DNA of 64,000 nucleotides from Chelydra serpentina. Its lineage: Eukaryota; Chordata; Testudines; Chelydridae. Positions 10,985 to 22,832 of this stretch are shown here, piece by piece. Location of the stretch: positions 1,836,501 to 1,900,500 of the forward strand of contig JBAIAC010000056.1 in the NCBI GenBank assembly GCA_037349315.1, read 5' to 3'. Numbering within the stretch: the first letter of the stretch is position 1; every line of letters starts with the position of its first letter. The notes beneath the pieces were generated by a model that saw nothing but the letters and a program-made list of their open reading frames with translations, was not told where the DNA came from and ran no database searches. The translations under genes and the position numbers were made by a program.

Positions 10985-11990
10985 GGTGCTGGGTTATCGA
11001 TGGGGGATAGATCTGTCCTGGGGGGCAGGGAGCTGGGTTATGGACGGGGGATGGCTCTGTCTGTCCTGGGGGGCAGGGAGCTGGGTTATGGACGGGGGAT
11101 GGCTCTGTCTGTCCTGGGGGGCAGGGAGCTGGGTAATGGACGGGGGATGGATCTGTCTGTCCTGGGGGGCAGGGAGCTGGGTTATGGACGGGGGATGGAT
11201 CTGTCCTGGGGAGCAGGGAGCTGGGTTATGGATGGGGGATGGATCTGTCCGTCCTGGGGGGCAGGGAGTTGGGTTATGGATGGGGGATGGATCTGTCCTG
11301 GGGAGCAGGGAGCTGGGTTATGGATGGGGGATGGATCTGTCTGTCCTGGGGAGCAGGGAGCTGGGTTATGGATGGGGGATGGATCTGCCTGTCCTGGGGG
11401 GCAGGGAGCTGGGTTATGGATGGGGGATGGATCTGCCTGTCCTGGGGGGCAGGGAGCTGGGTTATGGATGGGGGATGGATCTGTCTGTCCTGGGGGGCAG
11501 GGAGCTGGGTTATGGACGGGGGATGGCTCTGTCTGTACTGGGGGGCAGGGAGCTGGGTTATGGACGGGGGATGGCTCTGTCTGTACTGGGGGGCAGGGAG
11601 CTGGGTTATGGATGGGGGATGGATCTGTCCGTCCTGGGGGGCAGGGAGCTGGGTTATGGATGGGGGATGGATCTGTCCGTCCTGGGGGGCAGGGAGTTGG
11701 GTTATGGATGGGGGATGGATCTGTCCTGGGGAGCAGGGAGCTGGGTTATGGATGGGGGATGGATCTGTCCGTCCTGGGGGGCAGGGAGTTGGGTTATGGA
11801 TGGGGGATGGATCTGTCCTGGGGAGCAGGGAGCTGGGTTATGGATGGGGGGTGGGTCTGTCTGTCCTGGGGGGCAGGGAGCTGGGTTATGGATGGGGGAT
11901 GGATCTGTCCTGGGGGCCAGGGAGCTGGGTTATGGATGGGGGATGGATCTGTCTGTCCTGGGGGGAAGGGAGCTGGGTTATGGGGGGACG
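10985..11990 (+). repeat. GC-rich minisatellite, 44/48-bp units, ~20 copies
   Basis: Near-identical tandem units built on GGGGCAGGGAGCTGGGTTATGG followed by a GGGGGATGGATCTGTC segment. Units differ mainly by presence or absence of a CTGT/CCGT tetramer, giving lengths of 48 or 44. The three long open frames across it are artefacts of the repeat. High similarity among copies suggests recent expansion. Confidence 0.9.
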
Positions 11991-12537
11991 GAGCAGGGAG
12001 TTAGGCACTGCACCAAGCTCACCGACCCACCAAGCTTGGCTCCTTGTTCTGCGGCATTTGGCCCCGTACAAGCTGTCCCCTTACCCACTCGTCCTGACTG
12101 ACACATTGGGGCCCGCGTGGCTGCACCCTGCTGCACCTAAGGGGGCTGGCCTGGCCTTGGTGAGCAGAGCCTGCAGGGGGCAGCAGCTGCACTGATCATC
12201 TCTCTTGCTCTGTACAGGACACTCATTCCTGCTACTCTCCTTGCCCTGCCCGTGTCCACGGCACTGGTACTGATGGTAGTGTCTCTGGGACCGATACCAC
12301 TCTGCGGATCTGGAATCATCAGCCCTGTGCCAGGGACCCCCTGTGTCTGGTGTTCCCTAGCCTTGGTCCGTGAGGACCGTGGCGCCAGCCTGTGTGGTTT
12401 GACACCTGGAGTAGGGGCAAAGAGCACAGGTCTGTGGCCTGGCTTTGCTGGGTCGTGGTGTGTCGTGTTGTGAGGTGCCCGCGTCGGACTGGGCTTGTGC
12501 TGGGCACTCTCCACCGGTCCTGCCCCCTCCTGCTGCG

Positions 12538-15500
12538 ATGCGCCGGGACAAGCCTCAGGAACGGGCAGCCAGCTGGCCGGCAGATCACATCAAGGTGCTA
12601 ATTGCCTTGTGGGCGGAGGCGGCCGCCTCACATGACCTGAGCTCGCGCGGCAGGAACAGGGTTGTCTACGATGGCATCTCCCAGCGCCTGGCTGAGCTCG
12701 GCATCTACCGCACCGGGGACCAGTGCCGGGAGAAGATGAAAGGCCTCAAGGTGACATATCGCAAGGCCAAGGAGAACAATGCAGCTGGGAGGCCGCCCAT
12801 GCGTTGCCCATTCTACGAGGAGATGGACCAGATCATGCAGCGTTCTGACAGCACCCGCTCCAGCCTCCTGGCAGAGAGTGGCGAGGGGCCCGGCGCCGCA
12901 GACCGGCAGGAGGGCTCAGCTGCCCCGGAGAGCTGGGGGGCACCATCCTTTGAGCCGTGGGATTCCCAGGCCACTGCTGCCTTTGAGCACTGGGAGTCCC
13001 AGGCCTCGGCCTCTGACCACTGGGGGTCCCAGGCTGCGGCCTCAGAGAGCCAAGGGGCTGAGGAGCTGGGCTACGTGCTACCTGAGGCGCAGGCCCTGCT
13101 GGGCGAGGTGCAGACTGTGCAGGTGAAGGAGGAGGAGGCGTCCGCGGACGAATTGCTGCCTGAGCCTGGTAAGCCCCTGTTGTTGGCAAGGGATTGCTGG
13201 GAGGTGCTGCACCAGGGGCCCGGCCCAGCCCTGCCCACTGGCACTGACTCCTGGAGTCCCAGCCATGCCAGAATCTCGCCATCCTGGCAAGCAACAGTTC
13301 TGTGTCAGGGCCTCGTGGCTGGGAGCATGGCCCAAGGTAGGGACGTGGCTGGGGAGGGGGCATGATGGCTGGCATGCTGGCCACATGTCCTTGGGATCCA
13401 CGCCTGCAGGCAGGCTGAGACCAGGGCTCCATGGGGCCATAAATTGCCCCTGTTGTGGGCTGGTGCAGCTGAGCCCTGTTCCCCTGAAGGTGCCTAGCCC
13501 AGGGGACTCCATACTGGGGAGGGGTAACCTCACTGCCATCGCCTGGCCTGGTTCTCTTGGGGGCTGTCCACAGGGGCCCTCCCACAGAGCACTGGGGCCA
13601 TGTCCTCTTCCGGGGCGGACCCAGTCCCCTGCTGCTGGGAAAGGGAGCCCCAGGCCATCTGAAGAGAAATCCTGGGGGAGCGGGGAAAACTGTTATGTTA
13701 ATTTGGATGGAGCTGCAGGTGGGTCGCAGGCGGCTGAGCTGGGCAGGAGGATCAGCCACCACAGCTGTTCTCCAGCCTCTGGCTCACCACACCCCTGGTG
13801 TGGGACATCACCTGGCTGGTGATGTCGTCCTTCACAGGCTGACAGGACGAGATGGCCCAGCCAGCTCTGTCAGGCTTCCACTGCAGCATGATTGGGGTCA
13901 AAGTGGAGGGAGGTGGGGGATGGGAAGGGACACACAAGGAAGGGGATGATGGAGCAGGGTCTCGTGTATTGGTGCTGGCCAGGAATTCCCAGGAGCATTC
14001 TGTGGTCTGGGTGTCTCCCAGGACCCTGAGGTTTGTTAGAGGGCTTTCCCTTCACCCTCTCCTCCGGTTCTTGCCATGCAGACAGAAATCAGAAGTGTGA
14101 AGTGCCGACAATACGATGTTTATTGGGGTTAGTTCCAAATAAGCATATCCCTAGCTCTACACACCTGCCAAGTCTGTTTCCCTGTGTTCTGTTCCCAGCT
14201 CTGACACTGCAGAGCCTCGCCTGTGTCCCCGTTCCCCTTCCCCTTCCCCACCCCCACCTCCGCCTCCTTAGCAGGCCCAAATATACCTGCAATGCAGCTC
14301 ACAGTCCCACCCTTTACAACTTAGGCTCATGTTCCATTTTGGATCTGGGCTCTTCATCCCTCCCGTTTTGTACCCATGGGAGGGGTAAGGAGTGAGGTGG
14401 TGCTCTGGTCAGGGATGGGCATTTTTTTGGTCTTTTAGCGCTTTATATCCCTCTCACCCCTGCAAACCCCTTTTCCCCTCCCGTCTGGTTGCTTGACTTT
14501 GCCTTGAAATAGGGTTGAGGCAATCTTAAAGTGTGCTCTGGAGTAACACTTTAACAGCTCTTATCTGTTCCCACTGTACTAACAAATCCTGCTGACTAGG
14601 CAGAAGCAATATCAGTGTCTTTGTCCCTTGTTTACACATTTTAGTATGAGTATCAAAAAGTCAAACCCAAAGTTCTATCCTAGGCTAACACACATATATA
14701 CTAACAAGATTCACCAGTGGAGGGCAGAGACTCTGGGCTGAAGCCTGTCCCCAGAAGTCCCTGGGATCTGTATTTTTGCCCCCACATAGTCTCTGGGAGC
14801 AGGCCTTGAAGGGGGCATGGGCAGAACAGAGCTGCTTTTCACCCTGGCACCAATTAGCCCTGGCACACCAAGGCCACTCCATTACTCTCAAGTCCCAGTG
14901 TCCTCTTGTGTGCAAGCCATGGAGCTCGGGCCCTTTGTGTTAGCACCGACCCAGCCTGGCTGTGCTTCTCCTTTCCTGGCCATGGTCACTCAGCATGCCA
15001 GGGCCTGGCACGCTTTGGAAACTTGCCCTGGCTTGTGTGCATGGCTCCACCACCCTGGTGGCCTATCTGGACTGTGCCTGGTGTCTGGGGCCTTCCTCAG
15101 CCTGCCCGCAGGGGGAAAGCCATCCTGGGTTTCCCTCTCCTTGTACTGGGCACCATTGGCTTCACTGTGCCCCTCTTTCCATGCGCCATCCCTGTTGGTG
15201 CCCCAGCCTGACTAGGAGCAGGCGCCCAGCTCTCCTGCTGTACAGTAAAGGGAGCTGCAGGGGTGGGCCGTACCAATACAGTGGGGTGTGTGCCAGGCCA
15301 GGTGCACCATGGGCCCTCAATCTGGATTTTTACTCTCCCCAGATCCTTCCCCATCGGCATCGGCGGAACCCCAACCGGCCTCCCGGAAGCTGGTCTCGGC
15401 GCTGGACCGGCTCGTGCACCTCCGGGCCAAGAAGCGCAAGGCGCGGGAGGATGGGCCGCAGGAAACGCCACGGGGCCCCAGCCAGAAGCACGGTCGCAGC

Positions 15501-18500
15501 CAGCTGGAGTTGAAGCGGACGAGACGCGCTGGCGCCTGGAGGGCGGAGGAGAGGCAGAGCCTGGCCGAGTTCATCCAGCATGACCGGGAGATGCGGCGGG
15601 AGGACCGGGAGTTCCAGGCCCAGCTCCTGGAGAAGCTCTTCCAGAAGCAGCTGGAGATGGTGGGGGCCCTGGCCCAGCCCGCACCCCCGCTGCAGGATCC
15701 AGAGCCGGTGGCGCGGGAGGGAGCTGGGCTCCAGTTCCACGCTCTGCTGGAGCAGGCGGTGCGAGCACAGGCCAAGGGGCAGGAGGCCGAGGCAGCCGGC
15801 CCTGCCCCCGCGGTAGCCCCGGAGCGAGCAGGGAAAGCACCCCCAGCCGTGCAGTACTGGACGGCAGACGAGATCCTGCGCTGGCTGGTGCCGCAGCAGC
15901 CGCTGAACGGGCAGCAGCCTTGGGGCGAGCGGTGTCGGGAGGGGCTGCCGGGCCCCCTGGCCTCACGGGGAGATGGAGAAGGGGGTGAGAATGAGACCGA
16001 TCTCGCCTCCTCCAGACGAGTGACTGACACCTGCCAGGGGCCCAAAGGGCTGGGGGGAGCCCGACTCCTCCCTCCCCTCGGCGGGGAAGCCCAACAGATC
16101 CACGCCAGCCTGGATGCCAGCGAGGCCGGTGACGGTGCCAAGGTGAAGGGAGCTGTCCTGCGCCGCCACGACAGGGAGACGCAGCGCCAGCGCTTCAGGG
16201 GCTTCTGCTACCAGGAGGCCGAGGGGCCCCGGGAGGTTTACGGCCGCCTGTGGGAACTTTCCCATCGCTGGCTGCAGCCGGAGACCCGCACCAAGGAGCA
16301 GGTGCTGGAGCTGCTGGTTCTCGAGCAGTTCCTGAGCCTCCTGCCTGAGGAAATGCAGAGCTGGGTGCGGGAGCGTGGCCCGGAGAGCGGCCAGGAGGCC
16401 GTGGCCCTGGCAGAGGATTTCCAGCTTGTTCCCCAGAAGCCCGGGTGGCAGCCCCAGGTGAGCACGTGGGATGCTGCACATCCCATGCCCTCGCCCCATG
16501 GGAGCAGAGTGGTGTGGGGGGTGATGACACCAGGATTGCTGCTCGCCCTGTCTGGGCGGGGGGGGGGGGGGGGGGGGGGTTGGGCAAGTGGGGCAATTTG
16601 CCCTGGGCCCCACAGGGGCCCCCACAAGAATCCTGGCGGCACTCCGGGTATTCGGCAGCACTTCGGGCCCTGCGCCTAAGGGGGCCCCTCAACGTCCGGT
16701 GCTCTGGCGGCACTTCCGTATTTGGTGGAACTGTGGTGGGAGCTTGGTCGCCACCGCTGCCTTTTTGGGCAGCGTTTCGGTAGCTGCTAAAGCCAGGCCC
16801 TGTCGTCGAGCCCCTAAAACCTGCCTTCCCCCAGACCCCCTGAATCCTCTGGGCGGCCCTGTGCCTGGTCCATGGTGCAGGGGACGTTTTGTGGCTCCAT
16901 GGCATGGGCCCATGTGGTGCTGGGGACAGTGCCTGGACCAGCGGGCACTAAGCAGAGACACTTGTTGTTTCAGGCGCGGGTGCCAGCCCAGGAAGGGGCC
17001 AGGGATGTCGGTGCGGCGCAGCGGGCCCTGCTGGCCAAGCAGCAGAGGGTGCCCCAGGGGGCCAGCGGGCAGGAGAACGGCTGGAACGGCGGCTTGTTGG
17101 GTGAGGGCTCCTTTCCCCAGCGTTGGATCCGGCTGTCTCTGAAGCCCTGGGTGGGCTCCAGCGCAGGGCTGGTCTCTGGTTTCTGGGGGCTCAGCTGGGG
17201 TGGGCCCCGTGGGAACTAGCAGGAGATAACCTGAGTCACCCCCACACTGGCTGGGCGTGTCCACAGCACCCAACCTGCTCCTCTGTCCCGGGACAGCTTG
17301 CAGTAGTTGTCACTGTATGAGGCTGAAGGCCTTGGAGCATAGGCAGAATGGGGAGGGAGATGTCTCCCTGCTCTCAGTTCTGGAGCTTGGAGCCACAGTG
17401 CAGCCAGCAGCAGCTATCGCAAGGAAAGTCCTGCTCACCCCGGCATCCGGAGCTGGAGTGTGAACTGGCCGGTCACACATGGGCTGGAGTGTGGAGCACG
17501 CGGGGGGTGGTGGCTCGAAGGGCTGGAGCAGGCTCAGTCGCTCTGGGGGGTGGTGGCTCAAAGGGCTGGAGCAGGCTCAGTCGCTCTGGGGGGTGGTGGC
17601 TCAAAGGGCTGGAGCAGGCTCAGTCGCTCTGGGGGGTGGAGCACGCGGGGGGGGGTGGCTCAAAGGGCTGGAGCAGGCTCAGTCGCTCTGGGGGGTGGAG
17701 CACGCGGGGGGTGGTGGCTCGAAGGGCTGGAGCAGGCTCAGTCGCTCTGGGGGGTGGTGGCTCAAAGGGCTGGAGCAGGCTCAGTCGCTCTGGAGGGTGG
17801 AGCACGTGCGGGCTGGTGGCTCGAAGGGCTGGAGCAGGCTCAGTCGCTCTGGGGGGTGGAGCACGCGGGGGGGGGTGTGGCTCGAAGGGCTGGAGCAGGC
17901 TCAGTCGCTCTGGGGGGTGGAGCACGCGGGGGGTGGTGGCTCGAAGGGCTAGAGCAGGCTCAGTCGCTCTGGGGGGTGGAGCACGTGCGGGCTGGTGGCT
18001 CGAAGGGCTGGAGCAGGCTCAGTCGCTCTGGGGGGTGGAGCACGCGGGGGGTGGTGGCTCGAAGGGCTGGAGCAGGCTCAGTCGCTCTGGGGGGTGGAGC
18101 ACGTGCGGGCTGGTCGCATGCAAGGCTGAAGTGTGCTTGAGGTAACTGGAATGTTCAATTTTTAGCACCTCAGTTCTAACATCTCTACTGAGCATGTGCA
18201 AAGTTGACACTTTCCAGAGGCTCATAGTGGCTGCGTTTGAGCAGGGTTTCATAGAAAAAGCCAAAGGCACCTCCCTGAGGCCAGCGCCCCCCACCCAGTC
18301 TCTGGCCCTTGCTCCCGAGCGTGGGGTGCCCAAGGTCCTACGGGAGTGTTCTGGCCGGTTCGGTAACGGCGAAGCAGGCTGTTTTCCCACTCTCGTTTCT
18401 GGAAAGGGTTGAACGATTCCCGCTGGATTCAGCGGGAGTCAGGCAGCTTGCAAGGAAAACCCCAGCCTGGAAAAGATGCATGCAGCTGAAAACAGGGTCC

Positions 18501-20611
18501 TATAATGAGAAGTGTTGGGCAACTATAGTGGGAGCTGCCAGCCCCGCCCGTAACGAAACCTCCCCGGCGCTGAGGGAGAGGACAGTGCCATAGACCTGCT
18601 TGCCGGGGTCTGGGCTCTCCACGCAGTTCCTGTGTGGTGTGACGGTCCCAAGGGCTCCTGCGTTGACCCTCCCATGAGCAGGGCCATGCTCTCGTCCCCG
18701 TTACAGAGCTGAGACCAGTGACCCTCTGTGACTGGCCCAAGGTCCCAGGGAGTCTGGCCACAGCTGGCATGTGCCCAGCCCCTTGGCCCCAGACTGGGCC
18801 CTGTCTCTGTCGAGCAATAACTCTTGGTGATTTATTCTCCCAGCTGCCACGCCGTGCGCCCCGCTGGCGCGGAGACCGAGCCTGGGGGCGATCGAGGCAG
18901 CTGCTCCCCAGCCCCTGTGCAACAGAGCGGGCTCCAGGCAGGGGCCGCAAGTGGAGAATGGCTTAGAGCCACCGCAGAGCGCCGGGCACCTGCAGCAAGC
19001 AGAGAAGAACGGTGCCCCAGTGCCACGCCCAACAGCTGGGAAGGCAACCGAGCTGTGCAGTGCTGTCCCAGGAGGACACGTGGGACCAGACAGCGTGCCA
19101 CAGGGCAGAGCCACCATTGAAGGGGGCAGCAGGATCTCAGAGGCTCAGAATGGGGCTCCGTGTGAGCAGCAGATACCTGCTAGCCTTGTGCGGACGGAGC
19201 GCACTGGTTCCAAGGGTGGCAGGGCTTATGGCGCCCTGCCCAGGAGCACCGGCTGTGCATCCCCAGGGCTGGACGGACCCTTGCTCGGGGCCCTCCTGGA
19301 GACGTCCTTGGACTCCCCATGGGACAGAGAGGGCAGCGCAGACAGAGTGCCGGAGGGCGGCACAGCCTGCCCGGGAGCACAGCCCCGCTGCCTGAGCTGC
19401 ACAGTGCTGCGGGCTGATTTGGACGCCACACGGGAGGAGCTGAGAATCACCCAAGGTAGGCGCTGGTCCCCGGGGAGCCCAGGGGTTGAGGCTGCCATCC
19501 GGGGCTGCTCTGTCACCAGCCAGGGCCTAACAGCAGGCAACAGAGCCCAGAGGGGCTCAGCAGCTGCGGGCCCGTTCGCCCAGGGCAGGGGAGAGGCGGC
19601 ACCTCTGGTGATCAGGACCAGGTTGGCATTGTTGGTAACAGTGGGAGTGAGCTCAGTGCCAAAGCCCCAGCCCTGGGTCCCTGAGCTCAGGGATTTACTC
19701 CATAGGGGCACCACTGGGGCAGCCCATAGAGACCAAATCACAGCCGCAAGTTGGCACATGCACTAATGGAGTATCTCCATCAGGAGGCAGTGGTAGCGGG
19801 TGGTTAGGGCGGGGCATGGTGAGCAATCTGCTGGTTCTCATCAGGCGGCAGTAGTGGGCTGTTATCCCAGGGGCTGATGGGACTGAGCTCTGTTCCCAGC
19901 CATGGGGCAAGATCCATGCAGCATGTTTGTCCTGCAGCTTCCACACTATACGGGCTGAGCGGCACCCACTTGCAGGGCCTGGCTGAGGCCCTAGGCACCA
20001 TCTCGCGCATCCTGAACGACAGGAGGCCGACGACGAACAAACCCCCCTGGGGTACAGCTGAGAGCCCCGGCGTGGCTGTACCCCAACAGACACGCGTAAG
20101 TGCCTGGCCACACGAACAGCTGCCCTGGTGCCCTGCCCGGCGGGAGCCCCCTGGGGCACAAGGCACCGCAGTGAACAAATTGCTGTACTGGCTCTGATCT
20201 CAGTGCCTCAGCTCTCCCTCTGGGCTGCAGCGCCAGCAGCCATTGCACAGCGTGGGGAGCCCCTGAGAGGGCCACGGTAACCCGCCCTCGAGGCACCTTG
20301 AGTGGGTCCACGAGGCCGGGAGGCATCTGCCTAGCCCTTTGCTGCCAAGGGGCTTGAGGCTTCCTCTGAATTTCCAGTGGTTTGACAGAAAATGTTCCCA
20401 CCATTTTCAAGAACCATCCACCTCCCCTGCCAGAGACCCCCTGCAGCGTGGGCTGGTCTCCCCCCGAGACGCGCTCAGTGACTGGCGCATGCAGGGCTCT
20501 GAGCGTAATGACCAGGGACACGCTCGTTACCTGACCCCAGTGCCCGGGGGCGGCTGACGGGCTGGGCTTGGCCACTCCTGTTCTCACTCTCACTCCCCGC
20601 AGCTCTCCTGA
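12538..20611 (+). CDS. Myb/SANT-like and SCAN domain protein, right copy
   Basis: Plus-strand paralogue of the gene at 8647-2289. Coding exons: 12538-13168, 15343-16457, 16974-17100, 18844-19455, 19938-20095 and 20603-20611. All borders are GT/AG and phases are 1,0,1,1,0, giving 883 codons plus TGA. Domains: Myb/SANT-like at about 8-103; a short repetitive region rich in W..SQA near 150-185 (longer than in the left copy by about 21 residues); VKEE sumoylation consensus at the exon 1 end; likely NLS near 238-246; SCAN at about 492-571; then low-complexity sequence and a C-terminal segment with a [18 protein letters not shown] motif. Exon 2 has exactly the same length as in the left copy (1115 nt) and an identical predicted protein, whereas exons 1 and 4 have diverged. 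There are no zinc fingers. The start ATG matches the left copy; the frame is open further upstream to an acceptor at 12218. Function inferred: nuclear DNA binding with SCAN-mediated homo- or hetero-oligomerisation. Confidence 0.85.
13169..15342 (+). other. Intron 1 of right SANT-SCAN gene
   Basis: A 2174-nt intron, twice the length of the left copy's, with little similarity to it except for the last ~80 nt before exon 2. It contains an interspersed repeat near 14085-14700 and no coding exon I can recognise. Open frames such as 12833-13762 (minus) are antisense shadows of exon 1 and intron sequence. Confidence 0.55.
14085..14700. mobile_element. Interspersed AT-rich repeat
   Basis: The start (AGTGCCGACAATACGATG then TTTATTGGGGTTAG) resembles sequence at 33060-33110 (GTGCAAACAATTCGATGG then TCATTGGGGTGAAC), so this is a dispersed repeat, probably an LTR or its fragment. 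Family unknown to me. It has no coding capacity. Confidence 0.4.
16551..16861. mobile_element. ~305-bp insertion in intron 2, right copy only
   Basis: The left gene keeps an empty site (CTCGCCCTGTGCCTGG), whereas the right gene has CTCGCCCTG, then the insert, then GGCCCTGTGCCTGG. The flanking GCCCTG (16545-16550 and 16856-16861) looks like a 6-bp target-site duplication. The insert starts with a G homopolymer and carries CAATTTGCCCTGGGCCCC, a motif I associate with dispersed vertebrate MITEs. It must have arrived after the inverted duplication. Confidence 0.65.
17500..18115 (+). repeat. Minisatellite, mixed 43- and 59-bp units
   Basis: About 12 copies of a unit with core GGCTGGAGCAGGCTCAGTCG, CTCTGGGGGGTGG. 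Some units carry an extra 16 nt (AGCACGCGGGGGGTGG), so unit starts are spaced 43 or 59 nt apart (for example 17521, 17564, 17607, 17666). It lies in intron 3 of the right SANT-SCAN gene and is absent from the left copy. Open frames across it are artefacts. Confidence 0.9.
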
Positions 20612-20973
20612 AGCCCAAGTGCCTGGCGAGCAGCTGGCCGTGGCCCACCGCCAAGGAGCCCACCCGATGTTCAGCAGCAGCAGCGGCAGCACCAGGAAGA
20701 AGGTGACGACCTCCCACTCGATCCCAGAGCCGCTAGCATCACGCCCCATACTCGTGGCAGCGCCTGCAGCAGGGAGGCCTTGGACAGGACCTGAGGGGCG
20801 CTGGGCCGGCTGCCTGGGGGTGTTGGGAGCTGGATCCAGCTGGGCCTCTGCTGAGCCAGGGCAGCTGGCGTCTCGTCACTGGACTTTCCTGGGAGCCTTT
20901 CCTACTCCACTAGCTTTTTGATACAGTGTCTCCAAAGCCCTCTCCTTTCCCCTTCACGTCTCAGGTTGGTCTC

Positions 20974-20979
20974 AATAAA
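20974..20979 (+). terminator. Poly(A) signal of right SANT-SCAN gene
   Basis: AATAAA about 365 nt after the predicted TGA at 20609-20611, in the sequence GGTCTCAATAAAGCAATGCG. The context is identical to the minus-strand signal of the left copy, marking the outer end of the duplicated gene. Confidence 0.75.
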
Positions 20980-20999
20980 GCAATGCGCAGACCTCCAGC

Positions 21000-22832
21000 T
21001 CCGGGGCCGTGGCGCCTACATATGGGAGGAAGCATCTGTGTCAGGGACTCCTGCGTGCACCATGGCTCATCCTGATCTCCCGGGGTACAGCCGGGCATGG
21101 TCTCAGCACCCAGTCTGCCTTTCTGGGCACCCCGTTGGCAAGGGGAGCCCCCAGCCAGAGTGCACCACTGGCTGCTGCTGTGGGAGAGCCTGTCAGGGGA
21201 GTGTCCAGGTAGTTCAACCGACAGAAGGTTCAGGGATGACTTGGGCCCTGTCTGTGTGTACCTGTTGGGGGGAACAACTCTACAGCAAGGGGCTGTGCAG
21301 TGGGCCGAGAAAGGTCCAACACCCTCTTGGGGCTGGAAGTTGAAGCTGGACTAATTCAGCCTGGAAACAAGGTGTCTGTTTTTAACGTGACAGCAAAGAA
21401 CCAAGGGACCAGTTTCCCAAGGGCCATGGTGGCACCCCCATTGCTGTCGTTTTTAAATCGAGATGGGCTGTTCTAAACGCTCTTGCTCTAGGGCTAATGT
21501 TCGGGTCATTCTGTGACCTGAGCTAAGCAGGAGGCCGGACTAGGTGATCACAAAGATCCCTTCTGGCCTTGGCAGTGATGATCCTAATGCTGGAGGGGCT
21601 GGGCTTAAAGCAGGTGACTTGGGGAAGGGTCATAGCTCTGCTGCTTCTCCTCCTCCTCCCTGCCAATTAACCGTGCTCTGGGCGAATGCATACCCTACCA
21701 GCCACTCAGCCGGTGCTTGCTCAGACTGTACAAGTCGTAACACAAGCCTGTCGAGTTAAGCATAGCCCACCACCATGTGTTGTCGTCGCTGTCGTGTTTT
21801 TCAAAAGGGACGCTGGGAAATCCCTCCAGGAGCCCAGTGGGCATTTTGGAAGCTCTGTTAGCGGGAAGTCTGAAAAATCCCTCCAGCGGCAGGGTGGGCG
21901 TTTCGGACATCGCATTAGCAGGGAGGCTGGGAAACCTACTGGTACAGCAGCTGTTTCGGACATTGGGTTGGGGGTGGGGCGCGTTTCTCATTCAATTGAG
22001 AGAGGTTGTAAACGTGGGATCTATTCAGCAGTGCAGCAGGTGGGACATGAGGCCTCATTGAGACTGGACTTTGAATGGTGTTTGCAAACCAAGGCCCCTG
22101 CAATGACCAACATGGACCCCAGCACATGGCCAGAGCCCCCAGACCTTCCCACTGGAGCCTCAGCCAGTTAAGTACCCTGCCCCTTAAAAGTGACTGGTCC
22201 ATGGTGGCATGGGAGAATGCACCACTTTTATTTGAGGGATGCCATTGGTTCCCTGTGCCAGAGGAGAATCGCCCATGTGTGGGGCAGATAGGGGGAAGGG
22301 ACCCCTGGGCCTCTGCCAGGGGCACATCAGAGAACCCCCCTTGGTTCCGGCTCTCTCCAGCCCAGCTCACTTCCCCCTTGTGGCTGCAGTGGGGAGTTCA
22401 CCGACAGAAGAGGTGCATGTGGCTGAGAGCATGGAAAACGCACCCACTTGGCTCTCAGCCCCGCTGGTCCATGGTGGCAGCTTTCCTAGCCCGTGCTGGG
22501 GTTAGTGCCACCCATCAGCTGCCGTGGAGACAGGCCAGCGGCTCTCCAGACGGCACTTTCCTTCCTGGGCCTTTACCTGTGTGAGGGTCTGCTGGAGGCA
22601 GCTCTGCCCCCTGCTTGCCTGGCACTGGGACCTTGGCTCTAGGTGTGTGGGGCAGAGTTTAGGACTAGTCATGACTGTGCCAGCCTGGCCCAGTGAGAGG
22701 CCATGCAGAGACGCTCACGCAGGCCTGGGGCCCACTTGGGCTTCGCCGCCAGAGAATGCCCGGCTGGACTGGCCACAGAGCAAACACTCCTTTGGGCTCA
22801 GCCGGAGGGAAACACCCTAGTTCTGTGCTAAC
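21000..22832. other. Intergenic with short imperfect tandem repeat
   Basis: No gene recognised. Between about 21795 and 21960 a ~66-bp unit with the core GGGAAATCCCTCCAGGAG or AAAAATCCCTCCAGCGG recurs two to three times. Other open frames are short and unrecognised. Confidence 0.45.

Noticed and set aside
11000..12195. Frames of 318-381 codons rich in GYGWGMDLS and GGREL
   Set aside because: Translation of a 44/48-bp minisatellite in three frames; no gene.
17348..18145. Frames of 157-265 codons ([10 protein letters not shown] repeats)
   Set aside because: Translation of the 43/59-bp minisatellite within an intron.
20603..20921. Open frame covering the last exon of the right SANT-SCAN gene ([13 protein letters not shown] onward)
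   Set aside because: Splicing from 20095 enters this exon in another phase and meets TGA after two codons; the open frame would need an unseen exon.
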